Part shown: in pieces, positions 1 through 6,246 of the stretch
Numbering within the stretch: the stretch's first letter is position 1
How the letters are laid out: each line of letters opens with the position of its first letter
From: Acidobacteriota bacterium
GTDB lineage: Bacteria; Acidobacteriota; UBA890; WLXD01
Length of the DNA stretch: 6,246 bases
Direction: 5' to 3'
Assembly: GCA_022571615.1 (NCBI GenBank)
Contig: JACZXM010000201.1
Location: 1-6,246, forward strand
Made by a program: the position numbers and the translations under genes
The notes under the pieces: model-generated
Databases searched by the model: none
Told to the model about the DNA's origin: nothing
What the model saw: the letters and a program-made list of their open reading frames with translations, nothing else

Positions 1-2
1 AA

Positions 3-350
3 ACCAGCGTCCGCGAGCTCAGCGCCGATCTCGGCGCCGGCAGCGCGATCCAGGTGCTCGACGTGCGAGAGACCGAGGAGTGGGATCAGGGCCATATCGA
101 AGGCGCCCATGCGATGAGCTACAAGGTGTTACGCGAGCATGTCGAGCAGATCGGCATCGACCGCCAGGAGACGCTGGCCGTCGTTTGCGCGCAGGGAACG
201 CGCTCCAGTATTGTTTGCAGCGTGCTGCTGAGCCAGGGTTTCGACAACGTGCGCAACGTTGCTGGGGGCATGCGCGCGTGGGAAGCAGCCGACTTGCCCA
301 TGGTCGACGTCACCGACAACCCGGTGACGTCGCGCGGGCTCGATCAGTAG
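3..350 (+). CDS. Rhodanese-domain sulfurtransferase, C-terminal part (5' end outside window)
   Basis: The frame is open from base 3 to a TAG stop at 348-350, giving 115 visible residues. They look like one nearly complete rhodanese fold: an early LDVRETEEW strand and turn, then GHIEGAH, then the active-site loop CAQGTRS (visible residues 62-68, Cys at 62), then the closing NVAGGMRAWEAADLP motif. The loop fits the CxxGxRS pattern of active rhodanese-type sulfurtransferases, in which the cysteine carries a persulfide. A GTG at base 54 lies inside the first conserved strand, so it cannot be the true start; the gene begins upstream. The missing part could be a short lead-in to a single-domain protein or a larger partner domain, such as the metallo-beta-lactamase-type domain often fused in front of rhodanese; this cannot be told here. 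Its 3' end overlaps the convergent TonB-family gene by 7 bases. Family assignment is firm; substrate is unknown. Confidence 0.87.
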   Translation, partial: TSVRELSADLGAGSAIQVLDVRETEEWDQGHIEGAHAMSYKVLREHVEQIGIDRQETLAVVCAQGTRSSIVCSVLLSQGFDNVRNVAGGMRAWEAADLPMVDVTDNPVTSRGLDQ

Positions 351-1060
351 ATGCGGAAATTGATCGTCACGACAGCGCGCACCGGCACCGGCTCGCCGTC
401 GATCTTACCGGGCGCGAAGCGCCACTTCTTGACCGCCTCGATCGCCGCCTGATCGAGCTCCTCGTCCGAGGAGCTGTTGATGACCTGGGCAAGCACCACC
501 ACCCCCTGGGTATCGATCACGATCTCCAGGTCCGTAACGCCCTGAATGCCGCGCCGCGCGCGTTCAGCATCGTACTCGGGCTCGACCTGCTCGAGTAGCC
601 GGGGCGGCTCCAGCCCCACCGTGTCTATCCGCAGCGCCGAGCTCAACTCGGGAGACCCCACCGGAAATCCCGCCACGAACTCGGTGACGGGCTCCTCGGG
701 GTCGAAGTCGACCAGAATCTCCTCCAGCGTCAACGGTTCCGGAAGGTCCGCGGTCGGATCCGGGATCGGCACGCGCGCAGCCCTGCGGCGCCGCACCCGC
801 GGCTCCGTTTTCTTGGGAAGTTCCGGCGGTTGGTAGCGACGAATGACGGTGAGCTTTCTGGGCTCCTGCACCAGATCGGTTGGGGCGCCGATGCGGAAGA
901 TGGCCGTAAACACGAGAAAGTGCGCACACAATGCGCCGATCGAGGCCCACTTCAAGACGCGCGTTTCGCCGCGGTCGGCGAATCCCTGTTCCAGCAGCGC
1001 AGCACCGGAAGACAGCGCCTCCGGCTCCGGATTTATCTCCGGCCACCGCTGCAAACTCAC
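344..1060 (-). CDS. TonB-family protein with C-terminal TonB domain
   Basis: A 238-residue protein built like TonB. A short cytoplasmic N-terminus (1-37) is followed by one membrane segment (about 38-57), a proline- and charge-rich periplasmic linker (about 60-150) and a C-terminal TonB domain (about 152-238). The domain shows the usual order: PEYDAERARRGIQG, a VIDTQG turn, AAIEAVKKWRFAPGKIDGEPVPV, then a final beta strand ending FRIY. Such proteins pass proton-motive energy from ExbB/ExbD to outer-membrane receptors, but many paralogues serve other envelope tasks. No exbB, exbD or receptor gene is visible here. The start is GTG at 1060, and its GTGA overlaps the stop of the VWFA gene by 4 bases; no strong ribosome site is seen, so translation is probably coupled. 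The linker has an arginine-rich run at 88-96 instead of the common Pro-Lys/Pro-Glu repeats. Family call firm, partner unknown. Confidence 0.9.
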   Translation of the reverse strand: MSLQRWPEINPEPEALSSGAALLEQGFADRGETRVLKWASIGALCAHFLVFTAIFRIGAPTDLVQEPRKLTVIRRYQPPELPKKTEPRVRRRRAARVPIPDPTADLPEPLTLEEILVDFDPEEPVTEFVAGFPVGSPELSSALRIDTVGLEPPRLLEQVEPEYDAERARRGIQGVTDLEIVIDTQGVVVLAQVINSSSDEELDQAAIEAVKKWRFAPGKIDGEPVPVRAVVTINFRIY

Positions 1061-2496
1061 CGCACGTAGCCGCTACGGGCCCGGACCCTCCTATGGCGAG
1101 GCGCGACGTCGACGGCGAGACTGCGCCACCGGCCCCGAGGTGGCGGACTGGTGGAACGATACAGAATCAAGTACTGGTGGTTGACGTAGTCGGTGATGTC
1201 CATGCAGGCCTGGCTCAGCCACCCGGGCAGACCTCCGAAGCGCTGATCAGCACCCGGCCGAAGGGCTACCAGCCCTCCCGTGTTGTGGACGAGCTCCTGG
1301 AGAAACACCGCGCTCCGCGATCCCGTCGCCGCCGACGCCTCGCTTGTTTCGGATTCACCCAGCGACGGGCGCCAACGTTGTGTTCCCGCAGCGACCACGA
1401 TCGCATGGATCGCCACGCCCTCCCGGCGCGCCGCCAGCCGCACGTCGGACTCGGAAGTCTGGCTGCTGCTGTCGTCACCATGGGCGACGACGATCAGTGC
1501 CTTCTTGTCGAAGTACGCCGAGCGCATCTGGATCAGGCCTAGTGCCACCGCATCGTATAGCGCCCGGCCTTGCTTTGGGCGATACCCCTGCAACGCCGAC
1601 TCCAACGCCGCACGGTCGGTCGTGAACGGGCTCAAGAAACTGGCTTGTTCACCGAATTGGATCAGGAACACCTCGTCCTCAGGCCGCAGCGATTGAATCA
1701 AATCCGCTACAGCGATCCGGATCTCGTTCTCAACGGCAGCGATCGGCGAGCTGGCATCGACGAGGATCCCGACGCTTGTCGGCTCGCGTTCGGAGATCAG
1801 GTGGCCTCCTTTCCGGGCCGCCCGGGTCCCCTCGGAGACGGCAAAGTCGTCGGCCTCCAATCCCTCCATGAACCCGCCCCCATCGTCCTCGACGATGACC
1901 GGGATGCGAACGATCTCGACATCCATGACGAAATGTGACGCAACGTCTTTCACCGGCGCGCCGATGTTGAGATCCTCCAGCGACACATCCGGTAGCTCTA
2001 CGGCACGGCTCGCCCCGGAGATCTCGCCTCGAATCGAGGCGCCCCAGTTCAGGAAGTCGTCTGGCCAGCCACGGGTCCCCGGTGCAGCGGCACCGTCCGC
2101 ACGCGAGCCGGCACCGAACAGCGCGTCCACCTGGGGGCGGGCCACGAGCGCCATCCGCAGATCTCTCGATGCCGACACTCGGTCGTCGAGACGGAAGTGA
2201 CTGAGAGCTCTATACAACAACGCCTCGGCCCGTATGTCGTCCGTTTCTCCCAACAGCGATGAGCTCAGCTCAACCGCCACCCGGTACTGCTCGCCGCCAA
2301 TCGCCTGGCGGACTTTGGTGAATGTGGCGTCGGGATTCGAGGACCGTTTGCTCGCCTGTTGGCCATCTGCGGGCGGACCCTGGGAAGCCTGCAGCTCCGA
2401 GGCGTTCACCGTCACGGCCGGCAGCAGCATCGCTACCACGGCGCACGCAATGCATCTCGTGCGCCAGCGCGACGATCCAAAACCGTGGAGCATCAT
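1057..2496 (-). CDS. Secreted VWFA-related protein with helical TPR-like N-terminal region
   Basis: A 479-residue protein of the VWFA-related (acidobacterial-type) family. From the chosen start: a Sec signal peptide (about 1-32, basic start then a hydrophobic core ending VTVNA), a helical, TPR-like stretch (about 57-122), the pre-VWA strands VEIVRIPVIVEDDGG and LEADDFAVSEG (about 193-223), a VWA domain (about 240-372), and a tail with NHQYLILYRSTSP and VRARSGYV typical of this family's end. VWA domains usually bind partners through a metal site, but here the motifs are altered: DASSP (247-251) for DxSxS, GRALYDA (Arg 311) where Thr is expected, and HG (His 339) where DG is expected. The frame is open to a TTG at 2670, but ATG at 2496 or 2493 puts the signal peptide at the N-terminus and has GGGGAC just upstream. 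It is followed by the TonB-family gene with a 4-base overlap. Exported location is inferred; binding partner unknown. Confidence 0.88.
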   Translation of the reverse strand: MMLHGFGSSRWRTRCIACAVVAMLLPAVTVNASELQASQGPPADGQQASKRSSNPDATFTKVRQAIGGEQYRVAVELSSSLLGETDDIRAEALLYRALSHFRLDDRVSASRDLRMALVARPQVDALFGAGSRADGAAAPGTRGWPDDFLNWGASIRGEISGASRAVELPDVSLEDLNIGAPVKDVASHFVMDVEIVRIPVIVEDDGGGFMEGLEADDFAVSEGTRAARKGGHLISEREPTSVGILVDASSPIAAVENEIRIAVADLIQSLRPEDEVFLIQFGEQASFLSPFTTDRAALESALQGYRPKQGRALYDAVALGLIQMRSAYFDKKALIVVAHGDDSSSQTSESDVRLAARREGVAIHAIVVAAGTQRWRPSLGESETSEASAATGSRSAVFLQELVHNTGGLVALRPGADQRFGGLPGWLSQACMDITDYVNHQYLILYRSTSPPPRGRWRSLAVDVAPRHRRVRARSGYVR

Positions 2497-2567
2497 GTCG
2501 TCCCCGCGTTCACCACACCCCGCCACCGTGCAGACGTGTGGCAAGGGAATCGAGGAGCAGCGACGAA

Positions 2568-2581
2568 CCCCCATGCGGGGG
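2568..2581 (-). other. Short GC hairpin in the leader of the VWFA gene
   Basis: Five C, a four-base loop and five G form a perfect 5-pair stem about 72 bases ahead of the VWFA start codon. On the minus strand it is followed by TTCG, not a T run, so it does not look like an intrinsic terminator. It could shape the 5' leader or be chance in GC-rich DNA. Confidence 0.25.
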
Positions 2582-2607
2582 CCCGCAGCAATCCCTCGCG
2601 GGTCAGC

Positions 2608-2613
2608 ATTATG
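2608..2613 (-). promoter_or_regulatory. Possible -10 box (CATAAT) for the VWFA-TonB unit
   Basis: CATAAT matches the sigma-70 consensus TATAAT at five of six bases and is an AT-rich spot in GC-rich DNA. No good -35 box sits 16-18 bases upstream; the hexamer there is TGGCTC. It also overlaps the TAA that ends the decayed frame at 2609-3060. If real, it gives a leader of about 105 bases. Weak call. Confidence 0.2.
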
Positions 2614-3060
2614 ACCCGATCGTCCACCGTGAGCCACCTTCGCCAACAAAACATTCCAGCAGGGCTGCAAAACGTTCGACGATCTCGACCTGGTACTTGT
2701 CCCGAAAGTGGTCCAACGGCACCGTGCCGGCGAAACCCCGCCCGGGTCGCGAACAGCCCGCTACCCACCGCCGCTCGCGCCAGCGTGTCGGCCCGCCGAC
2801 TGCACACGCTGCCCGGCGTCGCCGGCAATCAGAATCGAGATGCGTTGATCCAACGTCGCGTCGAAGCTGACCTCGAACCCGGCCAGGCCGCCGTTGGCGC
2901 CCGGTTCGGTGTCGCTCATCAGCTGTCGCAGCGCGCCCGAGTCCACCCCGGCTCGTTTGGGAAGCTAGCGCAGCATTCCCACCAGGATCGGCGTCGCCGG
3001 GCTAATCGGATAGCCCGCGAAGCCCTGCATGAAACCATCGTCGCCACCGTGATAACCAAG
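2609..3060 (-). pseudogene. Probable decayed coding sequence, possibly from a 2-oxoacid:acceptor oxidoreductase
   Basis: No intact frame covers this stretch, yet the minus strand reads like protein in linked pieces. From 3060 one frame gives GFAGYPISPATPILVGMLR, then an in-frame TAG (2967-2965), then LPKRAGVDSGALRQLM and ISILIAGDAGQRVQSA. Removing one G from the run at 2792-2794 continues it as ADTLARAAVGSGLFATRAG; removing one G from the run at 2736-2739 continues it as FAGTVPLDHFRDKYQVE and EIVERFAALLE, ending at TAA 2611-2609. After the TAG, that restored frame is 117 codons with mostly G or C at third positions. GYPISPATPIL recalls the alpha (pyrimidine-domain) subunit of 2-oxoacid:ferredoxin oxidoreductases, and IAGDAGQRVQSAADTLARAA recalls their gamma domain, but the spacing is far too short for an intact enzyme. 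A TGA at 3063-3061 closes the frame upstream. Decay is fairly well supported; identity is weak. Sequencing error at the G runs is possible. Confidence 0.45.
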
Positions 3061-3078
3061 TCACCGCACGCGTATAGG

Positions 3079-3107
3079 TTGCGGCAAACCGCCGGCTTGA
3101 TTAAGCT
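3079..3107 (+). promoter_or_regulatory. Possible sigma-70-like promoter for the flavin oxidoreductase gene
   Basis: TTGCGG (3079-3084), a 17-base spacer and TAAGCT (3102-3107) lie about 64 bases ahead of the ATG at 3171. Each box matches only three of six consensus bases, so the spacing is the main support. The gene must have its own promoter nearby, because the neighbours upstream run the other way. Confidence 0.2.
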
Positions 3108-3170
3108 GACCAGGAGTGCGTGTCTCCCCTTACGAGCGCAACCTGCGCCCTACCGTGGGCCCGCTAGACA

Positions 3171-4643
3171 ATGTCTCATCCTTTCCTGATCCAAGGTGGT
3201 ATGGGTGCGGGGGTTTCCGGCTGGCGCCTGGCTCGTGCCGTCTCCAAGCGTGGACACCTCGGTGTGGTCGCCGGGACCGCCGTGGACACGATCCTCGTCC
3301 GCCGGCTGCAGCGTGGCGACCCGGGCGGTCATACGCGACGAGCTCTGGGAAAATTCCCCGTTCCGGAGATCGCCGACCAGATTCTGGAGCGCTACTTCAT
3401 CCCCGGTGGAAAGCCCGAGGGAGTGCCGTTTCGCCGCATTCGGATGTATTCCCTGGCGCCGCCGCTAGAGTTGTTCCAGCTCACCGTTGCCCTGAATTTT
3501 GTCGAGATCTACCTGGCGAAGGAGGGCCACGACGGCGTCGTGGGCGTCAACCTGCTCGAGAAGATCCAGATGCCCAATCTGGCCTCGCTGTACGGCGCCA
3601 TGCTAGCCGACGTCGACTACGTGCTGATGGGAGCGGGCATCCCGCGCGAGATCCCCGGCGTTCTGGATCACTTCGCCGATCACGCCGAGGCCACGCTCAA
3701 GATCACGGTGGCGGGTGAGACCGCGGAGGACGATTTCCGCATGCGGTTCGACCCGGTGAAGGTGGTGGGGGCCCTGCCCGGTAAGCTGAAACGCCCGTTT
3801 TTTCTGGCGATCATCGCCTCCACGGTTCTGGCCAAGGCGATGAAGAACCGTTCCACTGGCACGGTCAACGGCTTCGTGATCGAGGGCCCAACCGCCGGTG
3901 GTCACAACGCGCCGCCCCGCGGCCGCCTTGCGCTCGATGCCAACGGCGAACCAATCTACGGGAAAAAGGATGTTGTCGATCTGGACAAGATCGGCGAGCT
4001 CGGGCTGCCGTTCTGGCTGGCGGGCTCCCACGGTCGCAAGGGTTGCATCGCCGAGGCACGCGCTCGCGGTGCAACCGGCATCCAGGTCGGCACCGTCTTC
4101 GCTTTCTGCGAGGAGTCGGGCCTCGACCCGGCCATCAAAAACGACGTGCTGTTGAGCGTCCTGGATGGCACCGCAGTCGTGTACACCGATCCGCTTGCAT
4201 CCCCTACCGGTTTCCCGTTCAAGGTGATCCAGCACCCCGGATCTGTCGCCGAGACCTCCGTGTACGAGGCGCGAACCCGGGTCTGCGACCTCGGCTACCT
4301 GCGCACCGGATACCGACTCGAGGACGGACGGGTCGGCTATCGGTGTCCGTCCGAGCCCATCGCTGCCTATCTGCGCAAGGGCGGCAAGTTCGAGGACACG
4401 CAGCATCGCCGGTGTGTCTGCAACGGGTTGCTCTCCAACCTCGGACTGCCGCAGCTACAGAGCAACCAGGCGGTGGAACCAATGATCTTGACCTGCGGTG
4501 ACGATCTGGTCCGGCTGGGACGCTTCCTGCATGACGGCAGCACGAGGTATACCGCCGCTGACGTGATCGAGGAGCTGTGCGACGAGAGCGAGTCTGGAGA
4601 CCTGATCCAGAAGCCGGAGCTCCTGCAATCCCGAGTCTGCTGA
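3171..4643 (+). CDS. Nitronate monooxygenase / PfaD-family FMN-dependent enzyme
   Basis: A complete 490-residue TIM-barrel flavoprotein. The N-terminus has QGGMGAGVSGWRLARAVS (8-25) and GVVAGTAVD, the first barrel strand and FMN-phosphate side of the 2-nitropropane dioxygenase fold. Next come GVNLLEKIQMP (125-135), VLMGAGIPREIPG (151-163), GFVIEGPTAGGHNAPPRG (234-251), where His 245 sits at the position of the usual catalytic or substrate-side histidine, and GATGIQVGTVFAFCEESG (300-317). The C-terminal extension carries RRCVCNGLL (413-421), EPMILTCGDDL (436-446) and YTAADVIEEL, as in the longer PfaD-like branch and not the shorter classic nitronate monooxygenases. PfaD proteins act as enoyl reductases beside polyunsaturated fatty acid or polyketide synthases, but no such genes are seen here, so the substrate is open. 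The start at 3171 fits the family N-terminus, although its ribosome site is poor. It appears to be transcribed alone. Confidence 0.94.
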   Translation: MSHPFLIQGGMGAGVSGWRLARAVSKRGHLGVVAGTAVDTILVRRLQRGDPGGHTRRALGKFPVPEIADQILERYFIPGGKPEGVPFRRIRMYSLAPPLELFQLTVALNFVEIYLAKEGHDGVVGVNLLEKIQMPNLASLYGAMLADVDYVLMGAGIPREIPGVLDHFADHAEATLKITVAGETAEDDFRMRFDPVKVVGALPGKLKRPFFLAIIASTVLAKAMKNRSTGTVNGFVIEGPTAGGHNAPPRGRLALDANGEPIYGKKDVVDLDKIGELGLPFWLAGSHGRKGCIAEARARGATGIQVGTVFAFCEESGLDPAIKNDVLLSVLDGTAVVYTDPLASPTGFPFKVIQHPGSVAETSVYEARTRVCDLGYLRTGYRLEDGRVGYRCPSEPIAAYLRKGGKFEDTQHRRCVCNGLLSNLGLPQLQSNQAVEPMILTCGDDLVRLGRFLHDGSTRYTAADVIEELCDESESGDLIQKPELLQSRVC

Positions 4644-4773
4644 TACCCGAGCCCGTCGCCATCGCCAGCATCCCCCTGGAGCCTCGGCTCGAGTCACCGC
4701 TCGATGGGCCGACAAGATCGGAGCCGACGCGTGCGCCGGCAACGTCGCGCAGGCGTTTGGCTTGGCGCGAAAG

Positions 4774-5562
4774 CTACGACGCGTCGCGCGGGCCTGACGC
4801 TGTCTCCGCATCGGCACCGCGGGCAAGCACGACGACGCTGACCCCGAACGGCAGCCCGATTCGTGCCGCGAGCGGAATCTCGATCCGATAGAGCGCCCCG
4901 ATCATGGCGCTCAGCCAGCCCGGCGTGGGCCGCAGCTGAGAGTGCCCCCGCGTGGAGACCTCGCCTGTCCCGGCCAGTTGACGCAGCCAGCGACCGCCGA
5001 TGCGCGATATCGCCACCAGCGGGAAGACGGCGGTGTGGAAATACGAGGCATGCACGATGCTCAGCCCCGCGTCCACGAGCTGCCGCTGCAGGTCGCCCTT
5101 GTGGAATCGCCTCGCGCCGTGGTGCGCGGCATCGTGCCTGCCGTACAGCGCAGGTGAGGCGGAGTCGGTAATCAGCACGTGGCCTCCGGGCGCCAACACC
5201 CGCGCGATCTCGGCTACTGCCCGATCGACCTGGGGCACATTGCGATGGTACAGCAGATCAAAACACGCCACCAAGTCCACCGCCCCATCGGCAACCGGCA
5301 ATGACAGAGCGTCGCCCACAAGCCGGTCGGCGCCACGCACATGCTCGAGCGCCGGAGCGTACAGGTCCATCCCGACGACGCGGCCGTAGGCTCCCAGGGT
5401 CGAGATCATGGCACCGGTTCCACAACCGATCTCGAGCACTCGGCGGCGCCCGCCAGCCGCACCGTGCCGCATCAAAATGACCTGCGCCAGCTGCCGCTTG
5501 ACGGCGAACCACCAGTGCTCGTCCTGGATCCGGGCCATCTTGGCGTACTCAGCAGCTTCCAT
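4774..5562 (-). CDS. Class I SAM-dependent methyltransferase (Methyltransf_11 type)
   Basis: A 262-residue protein from ATG at 5562. It opens with EYAKMARIQDEHWWF, a lead-in typical of methyltransferases in glycan and lipid gene clusters. The SAM-binding core follows: LEIGCGTG (motif I, about 43-50), an acidic residue ending the second strand in VVGMDLYAP (about 63-71), GDALSLPVADGAVDLV (about 83-98), and LAPGGHVLITD (about 123-133). The hydrophobic C-terminal part, ending IGLPFGVSVVVLARG, is also seen in this subgroup and may sit against the membrane. An alternative start, TTG at 5571, would overlap the stop of the upstream glycosyltransferase by 4 bases (TTGA); it has a GGAACGAGA stretch ahead, so either start is possible. 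The tight link suggests it modifies a sugar- or isoprenoid-linked product of that pathway. The acceptor cannot be named from sequence. Confidence 0.93.
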   Translation of the reverse strand: MEAAEYAKMARIQDEHWWFAVKRQLAQVILMRHGAAGGRRRVLEIGCGTGAMISTLGAYGRVVGMDLYAPALEHVRGADRLVGDALSLPVADGAVDLVACFDLLYHRNVPQVDRAVAEIARVLAPGGHVLITDSASPALYGRHDAAHHGARRFHKGDLQRQLVDAGLSIVHASYFHTAVFPLVAISRIGGRWLRQLAGTGEVSTRGHSQLRPTPGWLSAMIGALYRIEIPLAARIGLPFGVSVVVLARGADAETASGPRDAS

Positions 5563-5567
5563 TGGGT

Positions 5568-6246
5568 TCAACCAGTGTTCTCGTTCCGCGACGGTGTGCC
5601 ACCGACCCGGCCAGTGAGCCGCATCGCCACCAGCCGGCAGACCGTGTGAAGGTATCGCCAGCCGCGGCCGACAAAGCCCGCCAGGCTCGGCGCGGTCTTG
5701 GACTCACCGGCGATCCGCGAAATCATCGAATACGGGATCTCGCGAATTCGGAGACCCCGCAACGCGGCCTTGCCCAGCAGCTCGATGCAGTACTCGCCGT
5801 AATCGCCCACCAGTCCGAGCTCGAGAATCAGGTCGCGGCGCCCCATCACGTACCCGGTCGTGTAGTCGGTAACCGAGGGGTGGACGCAGAAACGCGCCAG
5901 GGTGTTGATCGCGAGGCTGAACAGGCGGGTGAAGCTGGAGTCGCGAACGTCGCCGGCGCCGTCGATGTAGCGCGATGCGGCCGTAAGATCCGCTTCGCCC
6001 GCCTCGAGTGGACGTAACAAATCGATCACCAGTTCCGGTGGGTGCGACAGATCGCAGTCCAACCAGACGACGAAATGCCCCCTCGAGCGTTCCACCCCCT
6101 CCCGTATCGAATCGGTCAGCCCCGCCGGCGGCCGGCGCTCGATGACCTGGAGCTCCGGATACCGCTCCATCACCTCGCGCGCCACCGCCGCGGTGCCATC
6201 GGGCGAGCGGTCGTCCATGACCAATAGCTGGTGCGAGACACCAGCG
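5568..6246 (-). CDS. Family 2 glycosyltransferase, polyprenyl-phosphate mannose synthase-like (5' end outside window)
   Basis: The frame is open to the right edge, leaving about 225 residues and a TGA at 5570-5568. The visible start reads HQLLVMDDRSPDGT, the nucleotide-binding strand of GT-A family 2 enzymes, so only a short N-terminal piece is missing. The metal-binding motif is LDCDLSHPPEL, closely like the DADLSHxP of dolichol-phosphate mannosyltransferases, and it is followed by AASRYIDGAG. Later motifs also fit: TDYTTGYVMGRRDLI, YCIELLGKAALRGLRIREIPY and the GESK signature. Such enzymes move a sugar from GDP- or UDP-sugar to polyprenyl phosphate on the cytoplasmic face of the membrane. 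No multi-span membrane domain is attached, as in the short soluble branch. A TTG at 6224 lies inside the first conserved strand and is not the start. Donor sugar is inferred only from similarity to the mannose enzymes. It sits directly upstream of the methyltransferase gene. Confidence 0.93.
   Translation of the reverse strand, partial: AGVSHQLLVMDDRSPDGTAAVAREVMERYPELQVIERRPPAGLTDSIREGVERSRGHFVVWLDCDLSHPPELVIDLLRPLEAGEADLTAASRYIDGAGDVRDSSFTRLFSLAINTLARFCVHPSVTDYTTGYVMGRRDLILELGLVGDYGEYCIELLGKAALRGLRIREIPYSMISRIAGESKTAPSLAGFVGRGWRYLHTVCRLVAMRLTGRVGGTPSRNENTG

Noticed and set aside
54..350. GTG at 54 as the start of the rhodanese gene
   Set aside because: It falls inside the conserved first strand (QVLDVRE), and the frame is open and protein-like back to base 3.
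2497..2670. N-terminal extension of the VWFA protein from TTG at 2670
   Set aside because: The added 58 residues would bury the signal peptide inside the protein, and they show no family-like sequence; ATG at 2496 or 2493 has a better ribosome site.
2968..3060. Serine hydrolase (beta-lactamase fold) ending, from the HGGDDGF motif
   Set aside because: HGG followed by GF fits that family, but the following GYPISPATPIL and the downstream pieces do not match its usual ending; the 2-oxoacid oxidoreductase resemblance covers more of the region. Not fully excluded.
2359..3189. 276-residue open frame on the plus strand
   Set aside because: Its composition is typical of an antisense shadow (rich in Arg, Ala, His, Gln). 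It overlaps the VWFA signal-peptide region on the other strand and runs into the flavin enzyme gene.
4709..4721. Terminator between the convergent flavin enzyme and methyltransferase genes
   Set aside because: The only hairpin seen has a 4-base stem (CCGA/TCGG) and no T run on either strand.
4455..4826. 123-residue open frame on the minus strand across the convergent gap
   Set aside because: It lies mostly antisense to the conserved C-terminus of the flavin enzyme and overlaps the end of the methyltransferase; no recognisable domain.
6222..6224. TTG at 6224 as the start of the glycosyltransferase
   Set aside because: The frame continues upstream to the window edge with family-like residues (HQLLVMDD), so the start lies outside.

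Overview
This is a high-GC window (above about 60% GC by eye) from a Gram-negative bacterium. The signs of an outer membrane are a TonB-family protein and a secreted VWFA-related protein. That pairing is common in Acidobacteriota, Myxococcota-type deltaproteobacteria and related soil or marine lineages, but the sequence does not fix the phylum. No tRNA, rRNA, CRISPR array, insertion sequence or phage gene was seen.

Layout. (1) 3-350, plus: the 3' end of a rhodanese-domain gene cut by the left edge. Its stop overlaps, tail to tail, the end of the next gene. (2) 344-2496, minus: a two-gene unit in which a secreted VWFA-related protein is followed by a TonB-family protein. The two are joined by a 4-base GTGA stop/start overlap, so translation is probably coupled. 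(3) 2497-3170: the gap between divergent genes. Most of it (about 2609-3060, minus) reads like a decayed coding sequence, with an in-frame stop and two apparent one-base shifts, both at G runs. It weakly resembles 2-oxoacid:acceptor oxidoreductase subunits. (4) 3171-4643, plus: an intact 490-residue flavin enzyme of the nitronate monooxygenase / PfaD family, apparently alone in its transcript. (5) 4644-4773: a short gap between convergent genes with no convincing terminator. (6) 4774-6246, minus: a family 2 glycosyltransferase of the dolichyl/polyprenyl-phosphate mannose synthase type, cut by the right edge, followed at once by a class I SAM-dependent methyltransferase. These two probably form an operon for lipid-linked sugar or cell-surface glycan work.

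How the genes relate. The VWFA and TonB proteins should both act in the envelope: one exported, the other anchored in the inner membrane and reaching into the periplasm. The glycosyltransferase and methyltransferase act at or near the cytoplasmic membrane. The flavin enzyme is cytosolic and has no obvious partner here. No defence or mobile system is visible. The points most worth a second look are the broken gene at 2609-3060, and the VWA domain whose three metal-site (MIDAS) motifs are each altered.
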